Origin: a virus
Virus record (IMG/VR): IMGVR_UViG_3300023179_000273
Location: 1 to 37,124 of that record
Length of the DNA: 37,124 bases
Strand: one strand, 5' to 3'
How positions within the stretch are numbered: the first letter of the stretch is position 1; the number at the start of each line of letters is the position of its first letter. A program made the position numbers and the translations under genes. The notes under the pieces are model-generated. The model was not told the DNA's origin. It did no database searches and saw nothing but the letters and a program-made list of their open reading frames with translations. Positions 28,186-36,444 of the stretch are shown in pieces.

Positions 28186-29289
28186 ATGACAAAAGATTTG
28201 AATGTTTGTTGTCCAATAAATAGCACGGGTTATGGAATAACATCAACCAATATTGTAAAAGCATTAACTGCTTTGAACTATAATATATCTCTTTTTCCAA
28301 TAGGCAATAATGTTGAGGTTAATTCTGACAATGATGCTAATTTTATTAAGCTTCTATTATCCAATATTAAATTCAATTATGACGCTCCGTGTTTAAAAAT
28401 ATGGCATCAGCATGATCTAGCACTCAAGGTTGGCAATAGTCACTACTATACTTTTCCCTTTTTTGAAATTGATACCTTAACAGATAGAGAAAAACATCAT
28501 CTAAATTATAGCGATTATATTTTTGTAGCATCAGAGTGGGCTAAGAATATTCTTATTAAGAACAATATCACTAGACCCATATACGTTGCTCCATTGGGTG
28601 TAGACCTATCTATTTTTCAACCCAAAAATAAAATTAGATTTGAAAAAGAAAACTTTATATTTTTTCATATAGGTAAATGGGAACATAGAAAATCTCACGA
28701 CTTTTTATTAAAAGCTTTTGAAAATGCTTTTAGCCCACAAGATAAGGTTGAATTATGGCTATTGCCACACAATCCATTCTTAAACGAACAAGAAACACAA
28801 TTTTGGTTAAGTTTAGTAAATCAATGTAATCTTAAGGATAAAATTAAGATATATCAAAAATTACCAACACAATATCATGTAGCCGAATTTATTGATGCGT
28901 GTGATTGTGGCGTATTTTTGTCTAGGGCAGAGGGCTGGAATAATGAGATCATAGAAAGTATGGCTTTAAATAAACCAATTATAGCAACAAACTATTCTGC
29001 ACATACAGAATATTGTAACTCTAAAAATAGTTTTTTGGTTAATATTACGGATACAGAACCAGCTAATGATGGCAAGTGGTTTCACGGTCAAGGTAATTGG
29101 GCCAAACTAGACAACAATACGATGGACCAAACGGTAGAATATTTAAGATATGTGTATTCTAATCATATAGACTCTAATCCAGAAGGATTATTAACGGCCA
29201 AAAAATACTCTTGGACTAATACAGCTAAAATTATTTCGAATACTCTAATAAAGAATAATAGTTATGCCAATACCAAAACCAAAAGATAA
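28186..29289 (+). CDS. GT-B (family 4-like) glycosyltransferase
   Basis: 367 residues from the ATG at 28186, one base after the previous stop; an in-frame ATG at 28123 lies within the GMP reductase gene. APLGVDLSIFQP, FHIGKWEHRKSHDFLLKAF, LPTQYHVAEFIDACDCGVFLSRAEGWNNEIIESMALNKPIIATNYSAHTEY: the UDP/GDP-sugar-binding C-lobe of GT4 enzymes including the E-x7-E-like end. It could act with the 22-24 kb cluster on surface glycans or on phage structures. Overlaps the next gene by 26 bases. Confidence 0.82.
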   Translation: MTKDLNVCCPINSTGYGITSTNIVKALTALNYNISLFPIGNNVEVNSDNDANFIKLLLSNIKFNYDAPCLKIWHQHDLALKVGNSHYYTFPFFEIDTLTDREKHHLNYSDYIFVASEWAKNILIKNNITRPIYVAPLGVDLSIFQPKNKIRFEKENFIFFHIGKWEHRKSHDFLLKAFENAFSPQDKVELWLLPHNPFLNEQETQFWLSLVNQCNLKDKIKIYQKLPTQYHVAEFIDACDCGVFLSRAEGWNNEIIESMALNKPIIATNYSAHTEYCNSKNSFLVNITDTEPANDGKWFHGQGNWAKLDNNTMDQTVEYLRYVYSNHIDSNPEGLLTAKKYSWTNTAKIISNTLIKNNSYANTKTKR

Positions 29290-29827
29290 TGAAGATAGTC
29301 AAAAGTTTGTGTCTCGTTGTATGGGTAATGAGACAATGAAAAAAGAATATCCAGACTCTAAACAAAGAGTAGCTATTTGTCTTGGACAAACTAGACGTAC
29401 TAAAAGCAGTCTTATAGACTATGTATTAGAAATTATGGGATTGTCTTTGGCATATGACAATTGTGAAAGTTGCGATACGGATTCTGAGGAATTAACAAAT
29501 ATTAATTTAGTGCTTCCATCAGACAATGATTATGTAGATGCTGGCGAAGAAACAGAAGAATACGACGTTTCTCATATAACAGCATCCGAATACCAAGGTC
29601 GTAAAGTTACTTTAAATAAACCGTTTAGAACGCCAGACGGCCCAAAGAAATTTAGTGTTTATGTAAAGAATGAAAAGGGAAATGTGGTCAAAGTAAATTT
29701 TGGTGATCCAAATATGAAAATTAAAAAGAATATCCCAGAACGCCGCAAAAGTTTTAGAGCAAGACACAACTGTGATAATCCAGGCCCAAAATGGAAAGCA
29801 AGATATTGGGCGTGTAAGAGCTGGTGA
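29264..29827 (+). CDS. conserved phage head/assembly-type protein
   Basis: 187 residues. The N-terminal part (PKPKDNEDSQKFVSRCMGNE, then KEYPDSKQRVAICLGQ) is a short module seen at the start of phage prohead-protease or portal-associated proteins. The C-terminal part (LNKPFRTPDGPKKFSVYVKN, VVKVNFGDPNMKI, ERRKSFRARHNCDNPGPKWK, YWACKSW) is a conserved phage module that I recall as DUF6321 (from memory). A central acidic linker has a CESC pair. Probably virion or assembly; precise role unknown. Confidence 0.7.
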   Translation: MPIPKPKDNEDSQKFVSRCMGNETMKKEYPDSKQRVAICLGQTRRTKSSLIDYVLEIMGLSLAYDNCESCDTDSEELTNINLVLPSDNDYVDAGEETEEYDVSHITASEYQGRKVTLNKPFRTPDGPKKFSVYVKNEKGNVVKVNFGDPNMKIKKNIPERRKSFRARHNCDNPGPKWKARYWACKSW

Positions 29828-29861
29828 AGTTTTACAATTAATATATTTAGGAGAGTAATTA

Positions 29862-30386
29862 ATGACCGATATTATAGATAAACTGATAGAAGATCAGACT
29901 CAAGCACAAACTGTAGAAGGATATTCCACAAATATTGTTATCGAGCTTCTTAAAAAATCTCTGAACATTCACTGGCAACAAACCACATCTTTAACTGCTC
30001 AAGCGGTTCATCTAGACAGATGGGGATATAAAAAGTTAGCAGAAGTTATCAAACAAGACGCTGAAGAAGAACACAAACATGCGATGGTTAATTTGGCAAG
30101 ATTAGAATTTTTTGATATAGACTATCAGCCATTAGTTGTTAGTCCTCAATCATGGACAAGACACGATATGGTGGGCATGATACAATACAACTTAAATTCT
30201 GTTAAAGAGGCAGCAGCAGCAGAAAGAGAAACAATAATAGCTGCTAGGGCGGTTGGAGACGAAATGACCGCTAATATTATTATCCCTCTTTTACAGGGTA
30301 GTGAAAACGGTATAGTTTTATACGAAAGCTACTTGAAACTAATTGAACAAATGGGTCTAGATAATTTCTTAAGTATACAAATATAA
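29862..30386 (+). CDS. ferritin/bacterioferritin-like protein
   Basis: 174 residues, four-helix-bundle pattern. E28 in helix A, and E70-x-x-H73 in DAEEEHKHA fit the first half of a ferritin di-iron site; HLDRWGYKKLAEVI matches bacterioferritin helix B. In helix D the usual E-x-x-H is replaced by SENG, so the second half looks incomplete. It may thus be a structural or DNA-protecting relative rather than a full ferroxidase. Strong AGGAGAG site. Lies among head-type genes, so it may have been recruited to the virion (inference). Confidence 0.7.
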   Translation: MTDIIDKLIEDQTQAQTVEGYSTNIVIELLKKSLNIHWQQTTSLTAQAVHLDRWGYKKLAEVIKQDAEEEHKHAMVNLARLEFFDIDYQPLVVSPQSWTRHDMVGMIQYNLNSVKEAAAAERETIIAARAVGDEMTANIIIPLLQGSENGIVLYESYLKLIEQMGLDNFLSIQI

Positions 30387-30403
30387 AATAAAGGATATTA
30401 TTT

Positions 30404-30868
30404 ATGAATAATCGTAGTCAAGAACTATTAAGTAGCATCAATCAAACCATTAAAACTCAGGCAGAAGATGCTGATTTTACAAAAATAGAAGAAACAGAAA
30501 ACGAGAGCCCAGAGATGGAACTCATGGAATATAAAAAAGATTTTTATGAGATGAGTTTAGGTTCATTAAGAGCCATAGCTACTCATGCTAATGAAATTCT
30601 TAATAATTTAGAAAATCCAAAAGTAAGTGAGAACTTGACAGAGAGCTGGCTCCAGGGTAAAATCGCCATAACTGAAGACTATATGAGAACAATTCACGAT
30701 TTTGTAATGTATGTGGCCGATGCTGCCGATACTTCTGGTAGTTCTAAACCTGGGTTATGGGAAAACATAAGAAAGAAAAAAGAGCGTATGGGTAAAAAAT
30801 ATAAACCAGCCCAACCGGGAGATAAGGATAGACCAGACTCAGATCAGTGGAAAAAATTAACTAAATAA
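30404..30868 (+). CDS. conserved phage structural-type protein
   Basis: 154 residues. The core SLGSLRAIATHANEILNNLE, SWLQGKIAITEDYMRTIHDF is a module I know from phage proteins beside head maturation genes. The end (KPGLWENIRKKKERMGKKYK, then AQPGDKDRPDSDQW) is the conserved tail motif of the same group. Acidic N-terminus. Likely a capsid-associated or assembly protein; not an enzyme by motifs. Confidence 0.65.
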   Translation: MNNRSQELLSSINQTIKTQAEDADFTKIEETENESPEMELMEYKKDFYEMSLGSLRAIATHANEILNNLENPKVSENLTESWLQGKIAITEDYMRTIHDFVMYVADAADTSGSSKPGLWENIRKKKERMGKKYKPAQPGDKDRPDSDQWKKLTK

Positions 30869-30877
30869 GTTGATAAT

Positions 30878-31204
30878 GTGAATCAGGAAAAAATCAGATT
30901 TTTGGAATGGCTTAAAAAAAGGATGATCCATAAGTATGGGTGTCATCAGGATGATGCTATAGTCATTAATCTATCAAAGATTATAGATAATCTCACACCC
31001 AAACAGTATATTTGTGATATTGATAACCATTCTTTAGATAAGATTATTGCTAAATACTGGACGGATTTTAACTTAGATGCTTCGTCGGATATAGATATTG
31101 GATTTTCTGAGAACGAAAGAATAAAATTACGAGATAATATTAAGAATATAGTTTGTGACATAATAAATAAAAATATACCAGAGGACTTTACTATAAAAGG
31201 ATAA
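30878..31204 (+). CDS. hypothetical protein
   Basis: 108 residues from a GTG start 9 bases after the previous stop. Helical, with mixed charge; LSKIIDNLTPKQYICDID and a NIVCDIINKNIPEDF end. No family recognised. Precedes the sigma-factor gene by 4 bases. Confidence 0.55.
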   Translation: MNQEKIRFLEWLKKRMIHKYGCHQDDAIVINLSKIIDNLTPKQYICDIDNHSLDKIIAKYWTDFNLDASSDIDIGFSENERIKLRDNIKNIVCDIINKNIPEDFTIKG

Positions 31205-31208
31205 TTAT

Positions 31209-31868
31209 ATGCTACTACAAATGCAAGGAATAGGAAATCAAAAGATTAATTATAAAAACCACAAAGACATACATTTTGACAGCTTAAAAGAATATATATT
31301 ATTAGCTAAAAAATCTATATCTAAATTTGCTAATAAATTTTATAATGGACTAGCCACTAAAATGTTGAAGGATGAAGATGCTATATCTTCGGTGGCTAAT
31401 GCTCTAATGATGGCTGATTGGAGATGGGACGATAATTATAAAAATGATAGAGGAACAAAAAAGACAAAGTATTCTTATAGAAATCAATGTGCATTATGGG
31501 CTATACAAACATATATCTCAAAAAATAAAAGCACAAATAATTGCAAGGTTTATTCATTAGACTATACCATGGATAATAACAATGATGACGGCAGTAATTT
31601 AAGCGGCATCACTTGTGACCCATCGTCAGTATCACCAGACGAAATAGCTATTAATAAAGAATCTAAACAAGAATTATCTAACCTAGTCGAACAACTACTA
31701 AGTCTAGAGTGCATCTCTGCTAGACAAAAAGAATATATTCGCTTATATTATTTTGAGTCTTATACTTTTGAAAAAATTGGTAAAAAATACGGTATCACAA
31801 GAGAAGCTGTAAGACAGGGCTTAAACAAAGCAATAGAAAGCATTAAGGAAGTAGCAAATGCATCCTGA
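31209..31868 (+). CDS. gp55-like RNA polymerase sigma factor
   Basis: 219 residues. Residues about 55-105 (DAISSVANALMMADWRWDDNY, SYRNQCALWAIQTYI) fit sigma region 2, the -10 recognition/core-binding part. The end (ISARQKEYIRLYYFESYTFE, KIGKKYGITREAVRQGLNKA) is a classic region 4 helix-turn-helix. In T4, gp55 directs late transcription but has a much reduced region 4; here region 4 is well preserved, so it may recognise a -35-like element. Candidate targets are the TGGTGTATAAT motifs. Overlaps the next gene by 11 bases. Confidence 0.8.
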   Translation: MLLQMQGIGNQKINYKNHKDIHFDSLKEYILLAKKSISKFANKFYNGLATKMLKDEDAISSVANALMMADWRWDDNYKNDRGTKKTKYSYRNQCALWAIQTYISKNKSTNNCKVYSLDYTMDNNNDDGSNLSGITCDPSSVSPDEIAINKESKQELSNLVEQLLSLECISARQKEYIRLYYFESYTFEKIGKKYGITREAVRQGLNKAIESIKEVANAS

Positions 31869-32256
31869 AGATGAATTTAGAATTAGTTTGAATTGCGTAG
31901 TATTAACTACAAATTTAGGTTTAAATAAAAAATATGTTTTATCGTTAGAGTCTGATAGTATAGTTCTTCCCAAACTAGAGCTTACTAAGGATTTTTTAGA
32001 ATCTGATTTAAATAATAATATTATAAAATTCCTAAAAGAATATATATTTGTTAGTGATATTGAATTATTCCCACAAATTATATCTTTACATTCTAAAAAT
32101 GTACCAGAAAAGAAAGAGAAAACTATAAATACCGTATACGGATTTTTAGTAAACCAAACTAATAGTTTGAATAATTGTTTTTGGATAGAATTTGACTATG
32201 TACAACCAACACCATATTCAGAACTTCTTGTAGAGGTTATACAAAAGTTGAAATGA
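31858..32256 (+). CDS. hypothetical protein
   Basis: 132 residues. Mixed alpha/beta with an end (CFWIEFDYVQPTPYSELLVEVI) of beta-then-helix form. No enzyme motif. Overlaps the sigma gene upstream and the next gene downstream (ATGA). Confidence 0.55.
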   Translation: MHPEDEFRISLNCVVLTTNLGLNKKYVLSLESDSIVLPKLELTKDFLESDLNNNIIKFLKEYIFVSDIELFPQIISLHSKNVPEKKEKTINTVYGFLVNQTNSLNNCFWIEFDYVQPTPYSELLVEVIQKLK

Positions 32257-32630
32257 TTAAAATATTTAAAAACTGGCTTAATAACAATGCAAGAGATCAG
32301 ACTGATAAAAATAGTCTTTATAATAAAATTATATTTGAAGTACGGGATGATGATACTATAAAAGTAGATTTATTGTTTAATGATCCTAAAATAGATTCTC
32401 CAGAAAAAATTGGTGAGTTTTTGTACTATTTAAATAACGGTTATTATACATCAAACATACTTGATATTTTGGTTGGGTTATCTCGTCAAAAACCAGAATA
32501 TAAAGATTTTGTACGAGATATTATTCATTTTTGGTCATTAAAAATAACACCAGAATCTAAAATATCAGATACTCCATTAGTACCACCAACTTATTTTCAA
32601 CAAAATACATTTAATAATAAAAAAACATGA
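32253..32630 (+). CDS. hypothetical phage protein
   Basis: 125 residues; ATGA overlap with the previous stop. FEVRDDDTIKVDLLFNDPKI then FLYYLNNGYYTSNILDIL, a small alpha/beta protein with a disordered end. Not recognised; possibly an assembly accessory from its place in the operon. Confidence 0.52.
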   Translation: MIKIFKNWLNNNARDQTDKNSLYNKIIFEVRDDDTIKVDLLFNDPKIDSPEKIGEFLYYLNNGYYTSNILDILVGLSRQKPEYKDFVRDIIHFWSLKITPESKISDTPLVPPTYFQQNTFNNKKT

Positions 32631-33049
32631 ATCAACCATTAATAATCTGGGAAAAGTGGATAGATCCATTTGGAGAAAATATGGATGAAGCTAAATGGAC
32701 TGACTATGATAACGACATTCAAGAAACAGATGTTCTTGAAAATGAACAAAATACTATTATAAGTAAACCCATAAGAGTTATTGCTTCTCCTTTAGGCTTG
32801 ATTCCGTACAATGAACATACAGCATCTAGTAAAATTTTTAATTTCTGGTTAGGACATACTAACTTTAATATATCAGAAAATATAAAAAACCTTATTGAAA
32901 ATATTCCTGGAGTAGAAATTTTAGATATTTTTACCAGGTATCGTTTTCGTATAGCTATTGGCAAATGTTTTAATGACTCAGAAACTATGCAACTAATTAC
33001 AAATACTATAGAACAAAAATTAAATGAGTATGGATCACAGCAGCAATAA
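32627..33049 (+). CDS. hypothetical conserved-type phage protein
   Basis: 140 residues; ATGA overlap. The segment RVIASPLGLIPYNEHTASSK, then FNFWLGHTNFNI, IPGVEILDIFTRYRFRIAIGK, looks well folded and conserved (many W, G, F, H). The C-terminal half resembles a ferredoxin-like alpha/beta module. Function unknown. Overlaps the next gene by 26 bases. Confidence 0.58.
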   Translation: MNQPLIIWEKWIDPFGENMDEAKWTDYDNDIQETDVLENEQNTIISKPIRVIASPLGLIPYNEHTASSKIFNFWLGHTNFNISENIKNLIENIPGVEILDIFTRYRFRIAIGKCFNDSETMQLITNTIEQKLNEYGSQQQ

Positions 33050-33704
33050 TTATCTACTGAATAATCTTCATGACTATAATATAGATATAGAGAACAGAGA
33101 GTTATATTTACACTCCTATTTTTCAGATAGTAGCGATGAAGCTGGAGTGGACTATAGGTCAGCTATAGTTTTTGAAAAAAATTTAAGATATTTAAATACA
33201 TTATCTTTAGATCCAATTTTGGTGCATATGCATCTACCCGGCGGAGATTGGCAAGATTGTTTAGGAATATACGACAATATAAAAGCCAGCAAAAGCAAGG
33301 TGGTTATAGTGGCCTATGCCAAGGTAGAATCTAGTAGTACTGTTTTATTGCAAGCTGCTGATCTAAGAATTTTAAGTCCTAATACAAATTTTCTTATTCA
33401 TTATGGATCTATTAGTGTTGATAACGAACACAAAGCGGCCTTAAGCATGGTTCAATGGAGTGAAAAGGAAAGTGAGAAGATGATAGATATATTTACGGAC
33501 AGGTGTATTAATAGTAGTATTAGTAAAAATAAAAATTGGAAAAGAATGATTGCCAGAAAACATATTGTCACTCAATTAGCAACAAAACGAGACTGGATTC
33601 TAACAGCAGACGAGGCTGTAGAATACGGTTTTGCCGATGGTATTCTTGGTAGTAAAAAATATCCTAACATAGACTATATCAAAAATTTAATTAAAAAGAA
33701 ATAA
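33024..33704 (+). CDS. ClpP-fold serine protease-like protein
   Basis: 226 residues from the ATG at 33024 (or 33030). ILVHMHLPGGDW (oxyanion glycines), VIVAYAKVESSSTVLLQAAD with nucleophile candidate S104, NTNFLIHYG with H126, and DWILTADEAVEYGFADGI as the ClpP-type aspartate/end region. Gly-Gln-Ala-Ala before the Ser is not conserved, so activity is likely but not certain. Phage ClpP-fold enzymes often act as capsid-maturation proteases; the head-type genes nearby support that. A partner for tmRNA-tagged protein degradation is possible but needs an unfoldase. Confidence 0.78.
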   Translation: MSMDHSSNNYLLNNLHDYNIDIENRELYLHSYFSDSSDEAGVDYRSAIVFEKNLRYLNTLSLDPILVHMHLPGGDWQDCLGIYDNIKASKSKVVIVAYAKVESSSTVLLQAADLRILSPNTNFLIHYGSISVDNEHKAALSMVQWSEKESEKMIDIFTDRCINSSISKNKNWKRMIARKHIVTQLATKRDWILTADEAVEYGFADGILGSKKYPNIDYIKNLIKKK

Positions 33705-33705
33705 G

Positions 33706-34380
33706 ATGTATATTGATTTTGCTATTATTGATACAGAAATAACAGAATCACAAGCTAAAAGTCTATTACAAGAAATCAAAGCGTATCCTATTAGTAGCGT
33801 ATCTATACCTTATTACCTATATAAGTCATTTAAGCAGATTCTGGCAGAAAAGATAAGACTATCCTGTTTTATCGATTACCCACTAGGTATTAGTGATTCT
33901 AAAACAAGATTATGCGCTATTAAACAGGCTAATGAAGTGGGATTTAATACTGTAGATATTTCAATGCCACAAAATTTAGCAGCTAATAGGAAGTATGATA
34001 AAATCAGAGAGGATATTAAAATCTGTATTGACTATTGTTTATCGTCTAACATGGAACCAAGATATATACTAGAATATAGGGTGTTTGATCACTATTGCCT
34101 AAAGAAAATTTGTGAAATTTTTGATGATAATAATATAAAGTTTGTATATCCTTCTAGTGGCTATTTTATAGATAATTTAGCCGATAATATCCTAGCCTCC
34201 ATATTTTTGCATCAAAACTCCAAAGATCTTAATGTACTATGTACTGGTAATATGTGGCATGATAAACATTTTGAAACTATGATTAAATCTGGCCTATTTG
34301 GATTTAGAACAACTTCCAAACATAGTCTACAAAATTTTGTTAATTTTAATTCTACCATAACCAAGCGTACTGGTGTATAA
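33706..34380 (+). CDS. DeoC-like aldolase-fold protein lacking the Schiff-base lysine
   Basis: 224 residues, a TIM-barrel resembling deoxyribose-phosphate aldolase: SVSIPYYLY, CFIDYPLGISDSKTRLCAIK, GFNTVDISMP, YILEYRVFD and KFVYPSSGY. In DeoC the last motif is FVKTSTG, where the lysine forms the Schiff base; here it is Y148. The upstream acidic residues around VDISMP are also altered from VDMV. It therefore looks like an inactive scaffold or an enzyme of changed chemistry. Starts 1 base after the ClpP-like stop. Confidence 0.7.
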   Translation: MYIDFAIIDTEITESQAKSLLQEIKAYPISSVSIPYYLYKSFKQILAEKIRLSCFIDYPLGISDSKTRLCAIKQANEVGFNTVDISMPQNLAANRKYDKIREDIKICIDYCLSSNMEPRYILEYRVFDHYCLKKICEIFDDNNIKFVYPSSGYFIDNLADNILASIFLHQNSKDLNVLCTGNMWHDKHFETMIKSGLFGFRTTSKHSLQNFVNFNSTITKRTGV

Positions 34381-34387
34381 TTAAATA
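34371..34387 (+). promoter_or_regulatory. candidate phage late promoter TGGTGTATAATTAAATA
   Basis: The clearest example of the TGGTGTATAAT motif, 40 bases before the abundant-looking virion gene at 34428, in the gap after the DeoC-like gene. No TTGACA at -35. Proposed target of the 31209 sigma factor. Confidence 0.45.
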
Positions 34388-34427
34388 TTGATACTATATC
34401 ATCACCATCCAATTATGGAGTAAAATA

Positions 34428-34997
34428 ATGGCCACAGTACAAGTTAATGGTTCAGCCTTAACATCAAATCCATATGGCTCTTTCCAAGAAGCTAAAAATT
34501 CTAATGGCACAATGAAGGCTAATGGTACAGTTTCCTCAAACGTTTCAGAATCTGTAAAAACATCAAGACCAGTAGTTAATACATTTGCTTCAACAGTAAT
34601 TGAAGATTCTGTTACAGTAAAAGATTATGCTGGTAAAGCTGTTAGTGGTGGCACTTTTGCACACAATCATGTTAAGCCAATTTCTAGTCTAATTACAAAT
34701 GAAATTGCCGGTGTAGACAATACAGCAATACTAACACCGGGCAATGATAGAGATACTATTCGTAGTATCAATAAGCTAGAAACTTTACGTACCCGTCGTT
34801 TTACTACTGCTATAAGAGCTAATAAATACAATAGAGTTACTAATAAGTTTGATGCTGGTTTCCCTGTTGTTGCAGCAGACTCGCTAGCTTCTGATGATGC
34901 TGCTAATCCAACACAGAGCGTTCCTGGTGAATTAACATATATGAGAGGCTCAGTAACCCCATATAATGACAACTATAAAGCTAAGACCAACTATTGA
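34428..34997 (+). CDS. probable virion structural protein
   Basis: 189 residues with GGAG at 34415-34418. Rich in Ala, Thr, Asn, Ser and Val, with no long helices and few cysteines; composition and codon use fit an abundant coat, tail or decoration protein. It has its own transcription unit: motif TGGTGTATAAT upstream and a strong terminator downstream, which is how a highly expressed structural gene would be set up. No family recognised by motif. Confidence 0.6.
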   Translation: MATVQVNGSALTSNPYGSFQEAKNSNGTMKANGTVSSNVSESVKTSRPVVNTFASTVIEDSVTVKDYAGKAVSGGTFAHNHVKPISSLITNEIAGVDNTAILTPGNDRDTIRSINKLETLRTRRFTTAIRANKYNRVTNKFDAGFPVVAADSLASDDAANPTQSVPGELTYMRGSVTPYNDNYKAKTNY

Positions 34998-35025
34998 TAT
35001 ATTTTTAAATTTATTTATTTAACAT

Positions 35026-35062
35026 AAAGCCATAAGGTGTATATACTTATGGCTTTTTGTTT
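35026..35062 (+). terminator. rho-independent terminator
   Basis: AAAGCCATAAG (35026-35036) / CTTATGGCTTT (35046-35056), perfect 11-bp stem with a 9-base loop, then TTGTTTT. Ends the transcript of the structural gene at 34428. Confidence 0.9.
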
Positions 35063-35081
35063 TATACATAACGGTGGTGAT

Positions 35082-35402
35082 ATGACAGATACCATTATTC
35101 ATTTTTGGGAAAATATAGCAACAACAAGTATTGGTATTATTGTCACTATGCTGGGTTTTTGGTTTACTATAGGTCGCAATATGGCTACTAAAGCAGAAGT
35201 GGAAGCCATGATAGAAACACAGAGTCCATATTTACACGATAGACAGTTTATTATGGAAAGATTAAATATTAATAAAGAAAGTCAAGCTGCTTTTTCTTTG
35301 GCATTGCAACGTAATAGCGATGTTATGAATGATCTTAAAATACAAATTGCTACATTAGGTAAAACATTAGAAGCTTTAGAATCTAGAATAGAAAGACAAT
35401 AA
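35082..35402 (+). CDS. small membrane protein with coiled-coil tail, lysis-module candidate
   Basis: 106 residues from the ATG at 35082; the ORF back to 35037 begins in the terminator loop and is rejected. Residues about 12-33 are a transmembrane helix (TTSIGIIVTMLGFWFTIG), followed by an 70-residue charged helical tail (IATLGKTLEALESRIERQ). Resembles spanin- or holin-accessory shapes. Confidence 0.62.
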   Translation: MTDTIIHFWENIATTSIGIIVTMLGFWFTIGRNMATKAEVEAMIETQSPYLHDRQFIMERLNINKESQAAFSLALQRNSDVMNDLKIQIATLGKTLEALESRIERQ

Positions 35403-35406
35403 ATTC

Positions 35407-35748
35407 ATGTCCATCAAACCAGGATATCGCACAAGTGAGTTTTGGTTTACTCTAGTTAGTTTTCTGTTTAGTGGACTGTATTTATTAGGTATCTTAGAAA
35501 GTAACACACAAAAAGAAGATTTGATAGCTGAAACTAGTCGAGGTTTAGAAGCATTAATTTTAATTATTGGTCAATTAGCAGTACTTTTTAGATATATAAA
35601 AGGACGTAATGACATTAAAAAAATTTGGTGGAGCAATAATAAAATAGAACAACCAATAAAAGAAGAGGTTAAAAAAGATGTCAAGCCGAGAACTAATAAC
35701 AAACGAAGTAGAAAAACTAATACTAAGAACCAAAGAAAAAGTAGGTGA
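35407..35748 (+). CDS. holin-like two-helix membrane protein
   Basis: 113 residues. YRTSEFWFTLVSFLFSGLYLLG is the first membrane helix and LEALILIIGQLAVLFRYIKG the second, followed by a strongly basic tail (KRSRKTNTKNQRKSR). The YRTSEFW start and the two-helix plus basic-tail plan are typical of phage holins, which make membrane lesions to time lysis. Overlaps the next gene by 71 bases. Confidence 0.7.
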   Translation: MSIKPGYRTSEFWFTLVSFLFSGLYLLGILESNTQKEDLIAETSRGLEALILIIGQLAVLFRYIKGRNDIKKIWWSNNKIEQPIKEEVKKDVKPRTNNKRSRKTNTKNQRKSR

Positions 35749-36064
35749 TGTTAAAAAATTTGCGTTAGACGAAGCATGGAAATTATTACAACTAGCCACA
35801 GCAACTGTTGTACAAATAATAGAAGCTATTGGTAATGATTTAAGTAGTCCAGAAAAAAAAGAACTGGCAATAAAACTATTAAATGAGTTTTATGACAAGT
35901 TTTTCATAGTAGTTGATATTCCCTTTGTTCCGAATTTTATTGAACCTATAATACATAAGTATGTCAAAAACATATTGATGATTATGGTAAGCGCCAGTAT
36001 AGACGCTACTGTTACAATTTTTAGAAATACCGGAGTTTTTATTAAAAGAGAGGCTGGACTATGA
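35678..36064 (+). CDS. membrane-associated protein, lysis-module candidate
   Basis: 128 residues. An amphipathic helical N-terminus, FFIVVDIPFVPNFIEPIIHKY and a hydrophobic ILMIMVSASIDATVTIF segment. Extensive overlap with the previous gene implies coupling; no ribosome site except AGAGG at 35665-35669. The DIPxxPNxIEP pattern is one I associate with small phage proteins near lysis genes. Confidence 0.6.
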   Translation: MSSRELITNEVEKLILRTKEKVGDVKKFALDEAWKLLQLATATVVQIIEAIGNDLSSPEKKELAIKLLNEFYDKFFIVVDIPFVPNFIEPIIHKYVKNILMIMVSASIDATVTIFRNTGVFIKREAGL

Positions 36065-36444
36065 ACAATTATACGGAAACTTTCGATCAATTTGCTAGTA
36101 AACTTGGACCAACAGACCTAGCATTGTACGCTGGTGCTGCTTTAGTATTATTTGTTTTATTTAAAAATAGGCTAAGTCCTGTTAAGTTAATATTAAACGA
36201 TCTTATGCTTAAACTTAGAAGTGCTACAGGAACCGCTAAGACTTTAAATATTGTACCGGAGATTAAACCCTTAGCAACACCAGTATCTATACATAAAGAG
36301 GATACATTTTTTAAGTTGGTGGTTAGTTGGAAACAAACACGAGATTTGGCTGTTGAATTAGGGTGTGATGAAGCAATTAAAGTTGCTGATCAGATGTTTC
36401 CATACTTAAGTCCAAATTCATGTAAGGAAAATACCAAACTATGA
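36061..36444 (+). CDS. small single-pass membrane protein
   Basis: 127 residues; ATGA overlap with the previous stop. One membrane helix (LALYAGAALVLFVLF, about 20-36), then a soluble part with WKQTRDLAVELGCDEAI. Not recognised; same operon as the holin-like gene. Confidence 0.6.
   Translation: MNNYTETFDQFASKLGPTDLALYAGAALVLFVLFKNRLSPVKLILNDLMLKLRSATGTAKTLNIVPEIKPLATPVSIHKEDTFFKLVVSWKQTRDLAVELGCDEAIKVADQMFPYLSPNSCKENTKL

Noticed and set aside
31688-31705. T-loop-like TTCGACT on the - strand in the sigma gene
   Set aside because: No flanking stem and it lies in a conserved coding region.
33024-33704. Assigning the ClpP-fold protein as the degrader of tmRNA-tagged proteins
   Set aside because: No ClpX/ClpA-type unfoldase is in the window, and similar phage proteins are usually capsid proteases.
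35037-35081. GTG start for the first lysis-module gene
   Set aside because: It lies in the loop and T-tract of the terminator and has no ribosome site.
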